From NCBI GenBank assembly GCA_943327755.2, contig CALPYF020000005.1, forward strand, positions 1-64,000: a stretch of 64,000 nucleotides of DNA, written 5' to 3'. Position 1 is the stretch's first letter. Each line of letters opens with the position of its first letter. Below are positions 52,539-62,244 of the stretch, one piece after another. Below the pieces are notes generated by a model. It did no database searches. It was given only the letters and a program-made list of their open reading frames with translations, and was not told the origin of the DNA. This DNA is from Deinococcus hopiensis KR-140. GTDB taxonomy: Bacteria > Deinococcota > Deinococci > Deinococcales > Deinococcaceae. The translations under genes were made by a program, and so were the position numbers.

Positions 52539-53543
52539 ATGGCTGTTTCGGTGGATGGGCAGTGGGTGACGTTCTCGCCTCCGGCGGGCGCCGTGGGGTT
52601 GATCGGGGACGTGACGGACTGGCGCAAGCGTGAGCCGATCCCGGTGGTGGACGGCGCGCCGCTGCGCCTGAGGTTGCCGCGGGGGGCGTGGGTGGAGTAC
52701 GCGTGGGTGGACGCGGCGGGTGAGGCGTTCGCGGACCCGGACAACGCGCAGCGGTCCCTGAATCCGTGGTGGCCGTACCCGCGCGCGGCGGTGGTGGGCG
52801 AGTACGCCCGGCACCCGCTGTGGCAGGCGCCGGACGCGACCCGGAAGGGCACGGCGCACCGCCTGACCTGGGAGGGGCAGGTGTTCCCGGGGACGCGGCG
52901 GGTGATCGTGTACACCCCGCACGGGTACGCGGGCGGCGCGCTGCCGGTGTACTACGTGCAGGACGGCGTGGCGTTCTACCGCACCGGGAAGCTGGGGGAC
53001 GTGATGGACCGCGCCGCGGAGGCCGGGCTGGCGCCGGGCGCCGCGCTGGTGTTCGTGGAGCCGGGGGACCGGAACGAGGAGTACTACCTGAACCCCCGCT
53101 ACCTGGCGTTCCTGACCACCGAGGTCATGCCGCGCGTGGAGGGCGAACTGGTCACGGCGTCCGTGCGGGGCCTGTGGGGCGCGAGCCTGGGCGGATTGAT
53201 CAGTCTGTTCCTGGGCGCGCGACACCCGGAGCTGTTCAGCCGCGTGGCGGCGCACAGCGGGGCGTTCATCGCGCGGCCCGGCGCGACCCGGGACGGCGTG
53301 ATCGACACGACCACGGCCGGGGAGTGGCTGCTGGACGAACTGCGCGCGAATCCGCCCACGCACCTCACGACCAGCCTGGATACCGGGACGCTGGAGTGGC
53401 TGACCGGCCCGAACCGCCGCATGGCGGGCCTGTTCGCGGACCTGGGCCTGGAGCACCAGTACCGCGAGTACCCCAGCGGGCACAACTGGGTGACGTGGCG
53501 CGAGGCGCTGCCCGAGGCGTTCCTGTACCTCCAGGGCGGGTGA
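52539..53543 (+). CDS. Esterase of the Fes/D-family type with N-terminal E-set domain
   Basis: 334 aa. Residues about 1-105 resemble an E-set/CBM48-like beta domain (FSPPAGAVGLIGDVTDWRK). The alpha/beta-hydrolase part (about 110-334) has the nucleophile in LWGASLGGLISLFLG, an acidic residue region and the catalytic His in PSGHNWVTWR. The layout is that of enterochelin esterase and related enzymes. No signal peptide is seen. No siderophore gene lies near. Confidence 0.9.
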   Translation: MAVSVDGQWVTFSPPAGAVGLIGDVTDWRKREPIPVVDGAPLRLRLPRGAWVEYAWVDAAGEAFADPDNAQRSLNPWWPYPRAAVVGEYARHPLWQAPDATRKGTAHRLTWEGQVFPGTRRVIVYTPHGYAGGALPVYYVQDGVAFYRTGKLGDVMDRAAEAGLAPGAALVFVEPGDRNEEYYLNPRYLAFLTTEVMPRVEGELVTASVRGLWGASLGGLISLFLGARHPELFSRVAAHSGAFIARPGATRDGVIDTTTAGEWLLDELRANPPTHLTTSLDTGTLEWLTGPNRRMAGLFADLGLEHQYREYPSGHNWVTWREALPEAFLYLQGG

Positions 53544-53555
53544 GGGAAAACAGGA

Positions 53556-53588
53556 GCTGGAGGATGGATGCAGAGTCCATCCTCCAGC
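53556..53588. terminator. Bidirectional terminator between the esterase and terC genes
   Basis: GCTGGAGGATGGA and its perfect complement (13 bp) with a 7-nt loop, between convergent genes. Confidence 0.8.
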
Positions 53589-53606
53589 CCTGCCGTGCGG
53601 TCTGCG

Positions 53607-54608
53607 TCAGTCGGCGGCCTGGGCCGCGGTGCGGGTGCGCCACAGGCTGACGAGCACGCCGCCCGCGAGGATCGCCAGGGTCACGCCCAGGCTGACGGCC
53701 GGGTCGAGCTTGCCGTAGAACTGGCTGTAGAAGATCTTGCCGCCGATGAACACCAGCACCAGCGCCAGCGCGGGCTTCAGGGCGCTGAAGCGGTGAATCA
53801 GGGCGTCCAGCGCGAAGTACAGGGCGCGCAGGCCCAGGATGGCGAAGATATTGCTGGTGTACACGATGAACGGGTCCTGCGTGATCGCGAAGATCGCGGG
53901 GATGCTGTCCACCGCGAACACCAGATCCGCGAACTCGACCATCAGCAGGGCCAGCAGCAGCGGCGTGGCGTGTACCCGGACGCGGCCCTGCGCGTCGGGC
54001 TGGCGGGTCAGGAACTTCTGCTCGTCCAGGCGCGGGCTGATGGGCATGACGCGCCGCAGGGCCCGCACGACCGGGTGACGCTCCAGGTCGGGCGCCTGGT
54101 CGTGCCCGCCCTTCGTGAACAGCAGTTTCACCCCGGTCAGGAGCAGGAACGCGCCGAAGATCCACATGATCCAGTCGAACTGCGTGACGAGCGCCGCGCC
54201 CAGGCCGATCATGATGCCGCGCAGGACGATGACGCCCAGGATGCCCCAGAACAGCACGCGGTGCTGGAGGTGGCGGGGGATGGCCAGCGCGCCGAAGATG
54301 ACGCTGATCACGAACACGTTGTCGAGCGCCAGGGCCTTCTCGACGGCGAAGCCGGTCAGGTACGCCATGCCGCTCTCGGCGCCGAGGGTGAACCAGATCC
54401 ACCCTCCGAAGATCAGGGCCAGGGCGATGTAGAAGCCGCTCAGTTTCAGACTGCTGGCCACGCTGATGGTCTGCTCCTCGCCCTGCGCGGCGGCGCGGCG
54501 GCGGGTCAGGACGCCCAGGTCGAAGGCCAGCAGCGCGGCCACGACGGTCAGGAACATCAGCCACATCCAGGCGGGCGTACCGAGCCAGGGGGTCATCAGG
54601 ATCTCCAC
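53607..54608 (-). CDS. TerC-family integral membrane protein
   Basis: 333 aa, about nine transmembrane helices. The family motifs EKALALDNVFVISVIFG and MVEFADLVFAVDSIPAIFAIT, each with conserved acidic residues in the membrane, are present. TerC proteins include E. coli Alx and export manganese or load it onto secreted proteins. A GTG start (54606-54608) is preceded by GGAGG at 6 nt. The 5' leader carries a yybP-ykoY riboswitch, which directly supports a manganese role. Confidence 0.95.
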   Translation of the reverse strand: MEILMTPWLGTPAWMWLMFLTVVAALLAFDLGVLTRRRAAAQGEEQTISVASSLKLSGFYIALALIFGGWIWFTLGAESGMAYLTGFAVEKALALDNVFVISVIFGALAIPRHLQHRVLFWGILGVIVLRGIMIGLGAALVTQFDWIMWIFGAFLLLTGVKLLFTKGGHDQAPDLERHPVVRALRRVMPISPRLDEQKFLTRQPDAQGRVRVHATPLLLALLMVEFADLVFAVDSIPAIFAITQDPFIVYTSNIFAILGLRALYFALDALIHRFSALKPALALVLVFIGGKIFYSQFYGKLDPAVSLGVTLAILAGGVLVSLWRTRTAAQAAD

Positions 54609-54624
54609 GGGGAACCTCCGGGGG

Positions 54625-54677
54625 CCACCCGTGCGGCGCGGCTCAATGCATGAAGACCGGCAGCGCGCACGTGGTGG
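54625..54677 (-). promoter_or_regulatory. Expression-platform stem of the terC leader
   Basis: CCACCACGTGCG pairs with CGCACGGGTGG (11 bp with one bulged A). The stem lies between the riboswitch and the GGAGG of terC. Confidence 0.5.
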
Positions 54678-54683
54678 CGACTG

Positions 54684-54776
54684 CCGGGTCTGGCCCTTTG
54701 CTGCTCCTGACCGGGTTCCCTTTGGGTTCCGGACTGACGATCAGGTGCTCCCTGTGCGGGCGGCGTACTCCCCCGG
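54684..54776 (-). promoter_or_regulatory. yybP-ykoY (Mn2+) riboswitch
   Basis: Read on the minus strand: CCGGG pairs with CCCGG (P1). GGGGAGTA follows on the 5' side and CCAGACC on the 3' side, the conserved loops that bind Mn2+. CCTGA pairs with TCAGG (another helix) with CGTCA and CCGG between. This order matches the yybP-ykoY family, which sits before TerC-type genes in other bacteria. Confidence 0.88.
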
Positions 54777-54786
54777 TATGACGATC

Positions 54787-54792
54787 AGGATA
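54787..54792 (-). promoter_or_regulatory. -10 box of the riboswitch-terC transcript
   Basis: TATCCT on the minus strand; transcription would begin about 54780, only a few bases before the riboswitch P1 stem. Confidence 0.6.
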
Positions 54793-54952
54793 CCGCAGCC
54801 CGCCCAGGCCCTGATGAGCGGTCGCTGAAGCCGGATTTATGAGGGAGGCACGCCCGGCACGGCCGGAAGGCCGCACCCCTCGCTGTCCAGAGCACCACGG
54901 CATAGTTCAGAGCCGCCGGGGTAACCCCAGCGACTCTGGCAAAGTGGTGAGG

Positions 54953-55621
<669 letters not shown>

Positions 55622-55789
55622 GTGACTGTCTCGTCTCCTCAGCCCCGGCTGTCGGGGCGCTCGGGGCTCCCGGGGCGGGGGCCTTGCGCGGCGCGGGGGC
55701 CAAAGTGCGCCTCTGTACTTGCGGCCCATCGTAGGGTGCGCGGTGTCCAGTTGGGCAAATGCCGCTGTTTATGGTTCATTAACAGCCCG

Positions 55790-56092
55790 TCAGACTCCCG
55801 GAACGTGCACGGTGTCCACCTGAATACCGAAGCGCAGAAGCACGGTCTTCAGGCGCTGCGTGGCCTGCGCGGCCCGCTCGCGGTCGGCGGGACGGAACAC
55901 CAGCGTCAGGCGGGCGCTGTGACCGGGCCGCGGCTCCTGCGCCTGCACCTGCAGGGGACGCGCGAAGGCCGGGTCGGTCCGCAGGTCGCGCAGGATCTGC
56001 GTAAAGGTGGGGCCGTCTACGCCCTCCAGGGTGAAGGCGATGCCCTGCACGCCAGGATCGCCCGGCGGCGAAGAGGAATCCGATTGGGTCAT
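55790..56092 (-). CDS. Uncharacterised small protein
   Basis: 100 aa from the ATG at 56090-56092; an ATG six codons upstream (56110) is an alternative. A Ser/Pro/Gly-rich N-terminus is followed by alternating strand and helix (GIAFTLEGVDGPTFTQILRD, ARLTLVFRPADRERAAQATQ), possibly a ferredoxin-like fold. Not recognised. It lies upstream of the DrRRA-like gene on the same strand, with a 168-nt gap. Confidence 0.65.
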   Translation of the reverse strand: MTQSDSSSPPGDPGVQGIAFTLEGVDGPTFTQILRDLRTDPAFARPLQVQAQEPRPGHSARLTLVFRPADRERAAQATQRLKTVLLRFGIQVDTVHVPGV

Positions 56093-56166
56093 GCGCGTAG
56101 GGTCGTGCATGCTGCACGTGGCGCGCAACCGTGCCCTGCATCCGCCGCTCCCGCACGCGCGCCCCC

Positions 56167-56172
56167 TAGAAT
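56167..56172 (+). promoter_or_regulatory. -10 box of the alpha/beta hydrolase gene
   Basis: TAGAAT, 7 nt before the ATG at 56180. Confidence 0.58.
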
Positions 56173-56179
56173 GGCGCGC

Positions 56180-57124
56180 ATGACGGGCCTGAACGCAGAC
56201 GATCACGACTTCACGGACTTCGAGGACGAGGGCGGCGTTCACTTCGAGCACTTGAACGGCGCCGACCTGCATTTCGAGGTGCAGGGCGACCCCACCTCCG
56301 AGCCGCCGGTCATGTTCCTGCACGGCGGTCCCGGCTACAACAGCTACTCCTTCCAGGCGCTGTTCGGCGAGCGGATCGAGCGCCCGGTCGTGTACCTCGA
56401 CCAGCGCGGCTCCGGGCGCAGCGGCGCGCTGGAGGACACCGAGCAGGGCGCTGACACCCTGGACCTCGACACCCTGGTGGGCGACGTGGAGGCCCTGCGG
56501 GACTTTCTGGGCGCCGAACAGATCGTCCCCATGGGCCACGGCTTCGGCGCGCTGGTCGCGCTGGAATACGCCCGCCGCTACCCGACCCGCACGGCGCGCG
56601 TGATCGCCGTGAACCCCTGGGTGCACTTCCCCGACCTGGCCCGCACGCTGCTGGAGGAAGCCAGTGCGCGGCGCGGCGTGGCCTTCACCGACCCCGCCGA
56701 CGACCTGCGCGCCGCCACGCCCGAAGGGGAGCACCCGCCCGTGGGCGGCGCGCGTATCGAGGCGGCGTTCGCGCTGCTGAACGCCCGTGACCTGCTGAAC
56801 GCCCTGCAGTTCCGGGACCAGGCCAGCCGCATGCGCCTGGAATTCGCGGACGCCGAGGGGCAACTGATCGGCGGCGGCGAGGTGCAGGAGGCGCTCGTGA
56901 ACCAGGGCCTGTGGGAATTCGAGTACCCGCAGTTCCTGACCGAACTGCGCCGCCCGGTGTTCGTGATCACCGGCGCGCACGACCGCACCAGCTACCCCGA
57001 ACAGGTGCAGTGGGTCGCGGACCTCGCCGACGCGGACGTGACGGTCCTCGACGCCGGGCACTACCCCTGGCTGGACGACGAGGACGCCTTCGCCGAGGCG
57101 CTGGACGACGCCCTGACCCGCTGA
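56180..57124 (+). CDS. Proline-iminopeptidase-like alpha/beta hydrolase lacking the nucleophile Ser
   Basis: 314 aa. The oxyanion-hole motif FLHGGPGYNSYSF, the YLDQRGSGRS segment, the acid GAHDRTSYP and the His of DAGHYPWLDD are the S33 aminopeptidase pattern. The nucleophile elbow reads MGHGFGALVALEYA: the position that should be Ser (residue 121) is Gly (codon GGC). The protein probably cannot hydrolyse by the usual mechanism. The start at 56180 is fixed by the -10 box; an earlier ATG at 56171 overlaps the box. Confidence 0.88.
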   Translation: MTGLNADDHDFTDFEDEGGVHFEHLNGADLHFEVQGDPTSEPPVMFLHGGPGYNSYSFQALFGERIERPVVYLDQRGSGRSGALEDTEQGADTLDLDTLVGDVEALRDFLGAEQIVPMGHGFGALVALEYARRYPTRTARVIAVNPWVHFPDLARTLLEEASARRGVAFTDPADDLRAATPEGEHPPVGGARIEAAFALLNARDLLNALQFRDQASRMRLEFADAEGQLIGGGEVQEALVNQGLWEFEYPQFLTELRRPVFVITGAHDRTSYPEQVQWVADLADADVTVLDAGHYPWLDDEDAFAEALDDALTR

Positions 57125-57194
57125 TGCCCGGCGTGCACCGCCCCTCACCGGGGCGCGGCGGCACCTGCGGTCACGCGGCGCGGCCCCGGACCCC

Positions 57195-57200
57195 TATACT
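57195..57200 (+). promoter_or_regulatory. -10 box of the nucleotidyltransferase gene
   Basis: TATACT, about 55 nt before the GTG at 57255, leaving a leader with GGAG. Confidence 0.55.
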
Positions 57201-57254
57201 CCCCCCACACCCCATGACCGCCGCCCCCGCCCTGCCCCGACGCCGGAGTCACCC

Positions 57255-58292
57255 GTGAAAGGGTTGATCCTGGCCGCCGGCCGCGGCAGTCGCCTGCTGC
57301 CGATCAGCGCCACGCGCCCCAAGCACGCCGTGCCGGTCGCGGGCGTGCCGATCATCGCGCGAGCCGTGCAGGCGCTGCGGGACGCGGGCGTGCAGGACAT
57401 CGGGATCGTGACCAGCCCGTCCAGCGAGCAGGACCTGCGCGACGCCACGCAGCACAGCGGGCACCTGACGTTCATCCGGCAGTACGACCCGCTCGGGACC
57501 GGGCACGCCGTCCTGACCGCCCGGCACTTCCTGGAAGGCAGCCCGACACTGCTGTACCTGGGCGACAACCTCTTCGAGGACAGCCTGACGCCCATGCTGA
57601 GCGCCCTGCGCTACGGGGACGCCGCGATCGGCGTGAAGGAAGTCCCGAACCCGCAGGCGTACGGCGTGGCGGTCGTGAAGACCGGGCGCCTGCTGCGCCT
57701 CGTGGAAAAACCCCGCACGCCCGAGAGCAACCTCGCCGCGTGCGGCGTGTTCAGCTTCAAACCCGCCCTGATCGACATCCTGGAGGACCTGCCGCACAGC
57801 ACCCGCGGCGAGATCGAGTTCCCGCAGGCCCTCACGGCGCTCCTCGCGCGCGGCGGGCAGGTGCGCGCCGTGGAATTCAGGGGCTTCTGGAGTGACGCGG
57901 GCGCGCCCGACGACCTGCTGAGCGCCAACACCCACTACCTCGCGCAGCTGCGGCCCCGCGTGGACGGCCGGGTGGACCGCAGCACCGTCAGCGGCCCGGT
58001 CGTGATCGAGGCGGGCGCCCTGATCGAGGACAGCGTCATCCAGGGGCCCGTGTGGATCGGCCCGCACGCCGTGGTGCGCGGCGCGACCCTCGGCCCGTTC
58101 GTGAGTGTCGGCGCGCACGCCCGCGTGGACAGCGCCCAGGTGACCGGCACACTGATCGACGAGTTCGCGCGCGTCCTGCACCCCACCCGGCCCATCCACC
58201 GCAGCCTGATCGGCCGCCACGCGCTCGTCACGGCGCCCAGCGACACCGGACTGCAGATGGTCATCGGGGACCGCAGCGTCATGCGCATGTGA
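57255..58292 (+). CDS. Sugar-phosphate nucleotidyltransferase with left-handed beta-helix tail
   Basis: 345 aa from a GTG with GGAG 6 nt upstream. The N-terminal pyrophosphorylase signature LILAAGRGSRLLPISATRPKHAVPV, YLGDNLFED, EKPRTPESNLAACGVFSFKP and GFWSDAGAPDDLL resembles the long glucose-1-phosphate thymidylyltransferases; residues about 235-330 form a hexapeptide-type beta helix (GPVVIEAGALIEDSVIQGP, VRGATLGPFV). It makes an activated sugar for cell-envelope or glycan synthesis. dTDP versus UDP specificity is not readable. Confidence 0.9.
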   Translation: MKGLILAAGRGSRLLPISATRPKHAVPVAGVPIIARAVQALRDAGVQDIGIVTSPSSEQDLRDATQHSGHLTFIRQYDPLGTGHAVLTARHFLEGSPTLLYLGDNLFEDSLTPMLSALRYGDAAIGVKEVPNPQAYGVAVVKTGRLLRLVEKPRTPESNLAACGVFSFKPALIDILEDLPHSTRGEIEFPQALTALLARGGQVRAVEFRGFWSDAGAPDDLLSANTHYLAQLRPRVDGRVDRSTVSGPVVIEAGALIEDSVIQGPVWIGPHAVVRGATLGPFVSVGAHARVDSAQVTGTLIDEFARVLHPTRPIHRSLIGRHALVTAPSDTGLQMVIGDRSVMRM

Positions 58293-58383
58293 CCCGGCCG
58301 CAGCGCCATGCCCACGTGACCCGGCCGCGCCGTCCCGGCTGACCCTTGAGCGTCCCCACACCCGCACCCCTCCGGCACGGGCG

Positions 58384-58389
58384 TACGCT
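58384..58389 (+). promoter_or_regulatory. -10 box of a small acidic protein gene
   Basis: TACGCT, 7 nt before the ATG at 58397. Confidence 0.52.
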
Positions 58390-58396
58390 ACGGGGC

Positions 58397-58582
58397 ATGA
58401 CTCAACCTGACGGGACGGCCCCCACGCCCCCAGCGTCCGCACCGGCGGGCGAGGTGCTGATCAGCGGCCTGGACACCGGCCCGCACGCCGGGGACCGGGA
58501 GAACCTCTCCCCCACCGACAGCCACGCCCGGTTCCTGCCCAGAGACCACCCGGCCCAGGAACCCACCGACGAGGACGGCTGA
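58397..58582 (+). CDS. Small disordered acidic protein
   Basis: 61 aa, Pro/Thr/Asp rich with no hydrophobic core (VLISGLDTGPHAGDRENL, ending EPTDEDG). Not recognised. It is supported mainly by the leaderless -10 box and by codon bias. Confidence 0.5.
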   Translation: MTQPDGTAPTPPASAPAGEVLISGLDTGPHAGDRENLSPTDSHARFLPRDHPAQEPTDEDG

Positions 58583-58606
58583 AGGCGGCCCCGCGCACCC
58601 CTGCGC

Positions 58607-58612
58607 TAGAAT
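58607..58612 (+). promoter_or_regulatory. -10 box of the yebC-like gene
   Basis: TAGAAT, about 62 nt before the ATG at 58675, giving a leader with AAGGAG. Confidence 0.55.
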
Positions 58613-58674
58613 GCTCCCTGCACGCGCCCCCGACCTACCGAGTGGGCGCAGTTTCACGCAAGGAGACGTTGAAC

Positions 58675-59403
<729 letters not shown>

Positions 59404-59412
59404 AGGTCGATC

Positions 59413-59467
59413 GTTGAAAGTTGATGGGTGATAGAGGTGCGTCCTCCATTACCCATCAACTTTCGAC
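59413..59467. repeat. Long imperfect hairpin built from heptamer-like units
   Basis: 25-nt arms (59413-59437 and 59443-59467) match at 22 of 25 positions around a 5-nt loop. The left arm reads as 7-nt units GTTGAAA, GTTGATG, GGTGATA. Between convergent genes it can act as a bidirectional terminator. Confidence 0.75.
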
Positions 59468-59469
59468 CA

Positions 59470-60978
59470 TCAACCCTCCAGCACTAGGGCCTGGGCGTTC
59501 CCGCCGAGGCGGTCCCAGAGGGTGAAGGCGGCGCGGGCGCTGGGGCGGATGATGCCCTCGTCGTCCCAGCCGGCGGCCAGGGCGGGGCCGCGCGTGTGGG
59601 CCCACAGGACGTCGTGTTCGGTCAGGGCCTGTTCGGGGGCGAGGCGCGCTCCGCTGTCGTCCACGCGGGTGATCGCCGCGGCGAAGTTCGCGCGGTACTC
59701 GGGCGGGGCGACCGGGGCGTCACTGCCGAACGCGAGGATCGCCCCGGCGTCCCGCAGGGACCGGAAGGCGTAACTGAGGCCCTCCAGGTGCGGCATGAGG
59801 TCGCGGATCATGGGGCCGTCCGCCTGGAGGTGGATGGGCTGCACGCTGGCGGTCAGGCCCCGGAAGCGCGGGAGGTCCTCGGCGCGCAGGTGCTGGGCGT
59901 GCTCGACGCGCAGGCGGATGCCGCGCGCCTCGGCGTGGGGGCGCAGGCGGTCGTAGGCGTTCAGGACCTCGGTGTTCGCGCGGTCCCCGATGGCGTGCGT
60001 GACGGGTGTCAGGCCCAGTTCGATCGCCTCGCGGCCCAGCTCCGCGATGAGGTCCGGCGGGTCCAGCGGCATGCCCGTGCCGGAGCCGTCCGCGAAGCCG
60101 GGCGCGTGCAGCCACGCGGTGCGGCTGCCGAGCGCGCCGTCCGCGAAGAACTTCACCCCACCCCACTGGAACAGGCCGCCGGGCGCGCGGGCCAGTCCCA
60201 GGGCGCGGGCGTGCCCCAGCCGGTCGTGCGGCAGGCACGCCCACACCCGCAGCGGCAACTCGCCCTGCTGCGCCAGCGTCTGGATGGCCCGGGGCGCCTC
60301 GGGGGACTCGAAGGCCATGGTGTGGGCACTCACGTACCCGCGCGCCGCCAGATCCGCCGCGCCTGCCCTCGCCGCCGCGAGGTACTCCGCCCCCGTCGGT
60401 TCCGGAATCACGCGCGCCGCGAGATCCGACGCGTGCTCCAGCAGGCAGCCCAGGGGCCGCACGATCCGCCCACCCTCCGGGTCCGGCGTACCCTCGTGAA
60501 TCCCGGCCAGTCGCAGCGCGGCGCTGTTCGCCCAGCTCAGGTGTAGGTCCCGCGAGTACAGGAGCACCGGGTGGTGCGGACTCACCTCGTCCAGCAGCGC
60601 CGCCGTCGGGTACTCCCCCAGCCCCAGTTCCGACAGCAGGAAGCCCCCACCGCGAATCCAGGTGCCGGGCGGCGTGTTCATCACCTGCTGCGCCACGCGC
60701 GCCTGCACCTCCACCACACTCCGCGCGCCGTGCAACCCCACCTGCGACAGCGAGAACCCGTACGTCACGAGGTGAATGTGCGCCTCTGCCAGCCCCGGCG
60801 TGAGGAGCAGATCCCGGTGATCCAGCACCCGCGCGCCCGGCGCCAGCGCCGCCACGTCCTCGCGCGAGCCCACCGCCAGCACGCGCCCGCCCCCCACCAG
60901 CACCGCGCCCGCCTCGGGCCGCGCGTCATCCAGCGTCAATACGCGCGCCAGCACCACCGTCAGATCCTGAGTTCCCAT
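59470..60978 (-). CDS. Amidohydrolase, YtcJ-like
   Basis: 502 aa. Metal site TPGLAEAHIHLV (His-x-His), GVKFFADGALGSRTAWL, the His of VTHAIGDRANTEV, RVEHAQHL and the Asp in AFGSDAPVAPP; these are the amidohydrolase-3 (YtcJ) landmarks. The substrate is unknown for this group. The start MGTQDLT at 60976-60978 is preceded by TAGGCT at 8 nt. Confidence 0.92.
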   Translation of the reverse strand: MGTQDLTVVLARVLTLDDARPEAGAVLVGGGRVLAVGSREDVAALAPGARVLDHRDLLLTPGLAEAHIHLVTYGFSLSQVGLHGARSVVEVQARVAQQVMNTPPGTWIRGGGFLLSELGLGEYPTAALLDEVSPHHPVLLYSRDLHLSWANSAALRLAGIHEGTPDPEGGRIVRPLGCLLEHASDLAARVIPEPTGAEYLAAARAGAADLAARGYVSAHTMAFESPEAPRAIQTLAQQGELPLRVWACLPHDRLGHARALGLARAPGGLFQWGGVKFFADGALGSRTAWLHAPGFADGSGTGMPLDPPDLIAELGREAIELGLTPVTHAIGDRANTEVLNAYDRLRPHAEARGIRLRVEHAQHLRAEDLPRFRGLTASVQPIHLQADGPMIRDLMPHLEGLSYAFRSLRDAGAILAFGSDAPVAPPEYRANFAAAITRVDDSGARLAPEQALTEHDVLWAHTRGPALAAGWDDEGIIRPSARAAFTLWDRLGGNAQALVLEG

Positions 60979-60986
60979 GCCCGCCC

Positions 60987-60992
60987 AGCCTA
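60987..60992 (-). promoter_or_regulatory. -10 box of the amidohydrolase gene
   Basis: TAGGCT on the minus strand, 8 nt before the ATG. Confidence 0.5.
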
Positions 60993-61054
60993 CGCCACCC
61001 AACCCGGACGGGGGACACGCACCGAAACCACCCCCGGGGCGCGCACGCGCCTGT

Positions 61055-61060
61055 TAGACT
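61055..61060 (+). promoter_or_regulatory. -10 box of the receiver-BTAD regulator gene
   Basis: TAGACT, 6 nt before the ATG at 61067. Confidence 0.58.
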
Positions 61061-61066
61061 CAGCGC

Positions 61067-62101
61067 ATGCCCCGCATCCTCGTGGTGGATGACGACGCCG
61101 CCATCCTCAAGCTTGTCAGCGTGATCCTGTCCCGCGCCGGGCACGAGGTGCGCACCAGCACCCACCCCGTCGAAGCCCTCGACCTCCTGAAAGTCTTCAC
61201 GCCCGACCTCGTCATCAGCGACGTCGTCATGCCATACATGACCGGCCTGGAATTCCTGGAGAAAATCCGCGCTAACGAACAGCTCGCCAGCCTCCCGTTC
61301 ATGCTGCTCTCCAGCCACGCCGAACGCGGCGACGTGCGGCGCGGCATGAACCTCGGCGCGGACGACTACCTGCCCAAACCCTTCACGCCCCAGGACCTCA
61401 CCGGCGCCATCGACGCCCGACTGCGCCGCGCCGGACTGAACCAGCAGAACGAAAACCAGATGCAGGCCAAAGGCCTCGGCACCGCCCAGGTCATCTGGAA
61501 AGGCAGCACCGTCACCTGGGTCAGCCGCAAGGCCCTCGAACTGTTCTTCTACCTGCTGGAACACAAGGAAGTCACCAGCTGGGAAGCCGCCGAGGCCCTC
61601 TGGCCCGAAAAGGACGAAGCGCGCGCCAGCAGCCTCTTCCACACCACCCTCCACCGCCTTCGCCGCAGCCTGAGCAACGAATCCGTCGTCAGCACCAACC
61701 GCCGCTACGCCCTGGCCAGCGACCTGAACCCCGAATACGACGTGCAACGCTTCGAACTGCTCGCCGCGCAGGCCGAACAGGGCAGCCTGGGCCTCGAAGA
61801 ACTCCGCGAACTCGTCGCGCAGTACGGCAACTACCTCCCCGGCACCGACAGCCCCTGGGCCGACGACGTCCGCGCCCGCCTCGAACAGAAACAACTCACC
61901 CTCCTCGGCATCGCCGCCCGCGCCGCCACCACCGCCGGACGCGACCGCGACGCCGCCCAGTTCCACCAACGCGCCCTGGCGATCGACCCCATGAGCGAAC
62001 ACGACTGGCAAGGCCTCGCCAAAGCCCTCGACACCATCGGCGACCCCCGCGCCCGCCTCGCCGCCCAGCGCGAAGCCTGGTGGGCCGTCGACCTCGACTG
62101 A
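61067..62101 (+). CDS. Response regulator with receiver and BTAD-type output domain
   Basis: 344 aa. Receiver domain residues 1-122: DDD at 8-10, phospho-acceptor Asp52 (LVISDVVMPYMTG), Ser in LLSSHAE, Lys in LPKPFTP. The output is a winged helix (about 145-225, VSRKALELFFYLLEHKEVTS, SLFHTTLHRLRRSL) followed by a BTAD helical domain (about 235-344). SARP-like outputs on a receiver are uncommon. No kinase is next to it. It ends at a strong terminator. Confidence 0.9.
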   Translation: MPRILVVDDDAAILKLVSVILSRAGHEVRTSTHPVEALDLLKVFTPDLVISDVVMPYMTGLEFLEKIRANEQLASLPFMLLSSHAERGDVRRGMNLGADDYLPKPFTPQDLTGAIDARLRRAGLNQQNENQMQAKGLGTAQVIWKGSTVTWVSRKALELFFYLLEHKEVTSWEAAEALWPEKDEARASSLFHTTLHRLRRSLSNESVVSTNRRYALASDLNPEYDVQRFELLAAQAEQGSLGLEELRELVAQYGNYLPGTDSPWADDVRARLEQKQLTLLGIAARAATTAGRDRDAAQFHQRALAIDPMSEHDWQGLAKALDTIGDPRARLAAQREAWWAVDLD

Positions 62102-62115
62102 CACGCACACACCAG

Positions 62116-62150
62116 CAGGCCCGGCACACCCGTGACCGGGCCTGTTTTTT
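62116..62150 (+). terminator. Terminator of the receiver-BTAD gene
   Basis: CAGGCCCGG and its perfect complement with an 11-nt loop, followed by TTTTTT; the clearest intrinsic terminator in the window. Confidence 0.93.
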
Positions 62151-62231
62151 GTCGTGAGGCACAACGGGTAGGCCAGTCGGCGTGTGCTGGTGCCGTCTGT
62201 GTGGCGGGGTGCCCGGTCTGGGTAGGCGCGC

Positions 62232-62237
62232 TAGACT
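62232..62237 (+). promoter_or_regulatory. -10 box of alaS
   Basis: TAGACT, 7 nt before the ATG at 62245. Confidence 0.6.
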
Positions 62238-62244
62238 TTGCGTT

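Noticed and set aside
55742..55790. Radiation/desiccation response motif upstream of the DrRRA-like gene
   Set aside because: Only a half-site-like CATAA can be matched; the full 17-bp palindrome as I remember it is not there.
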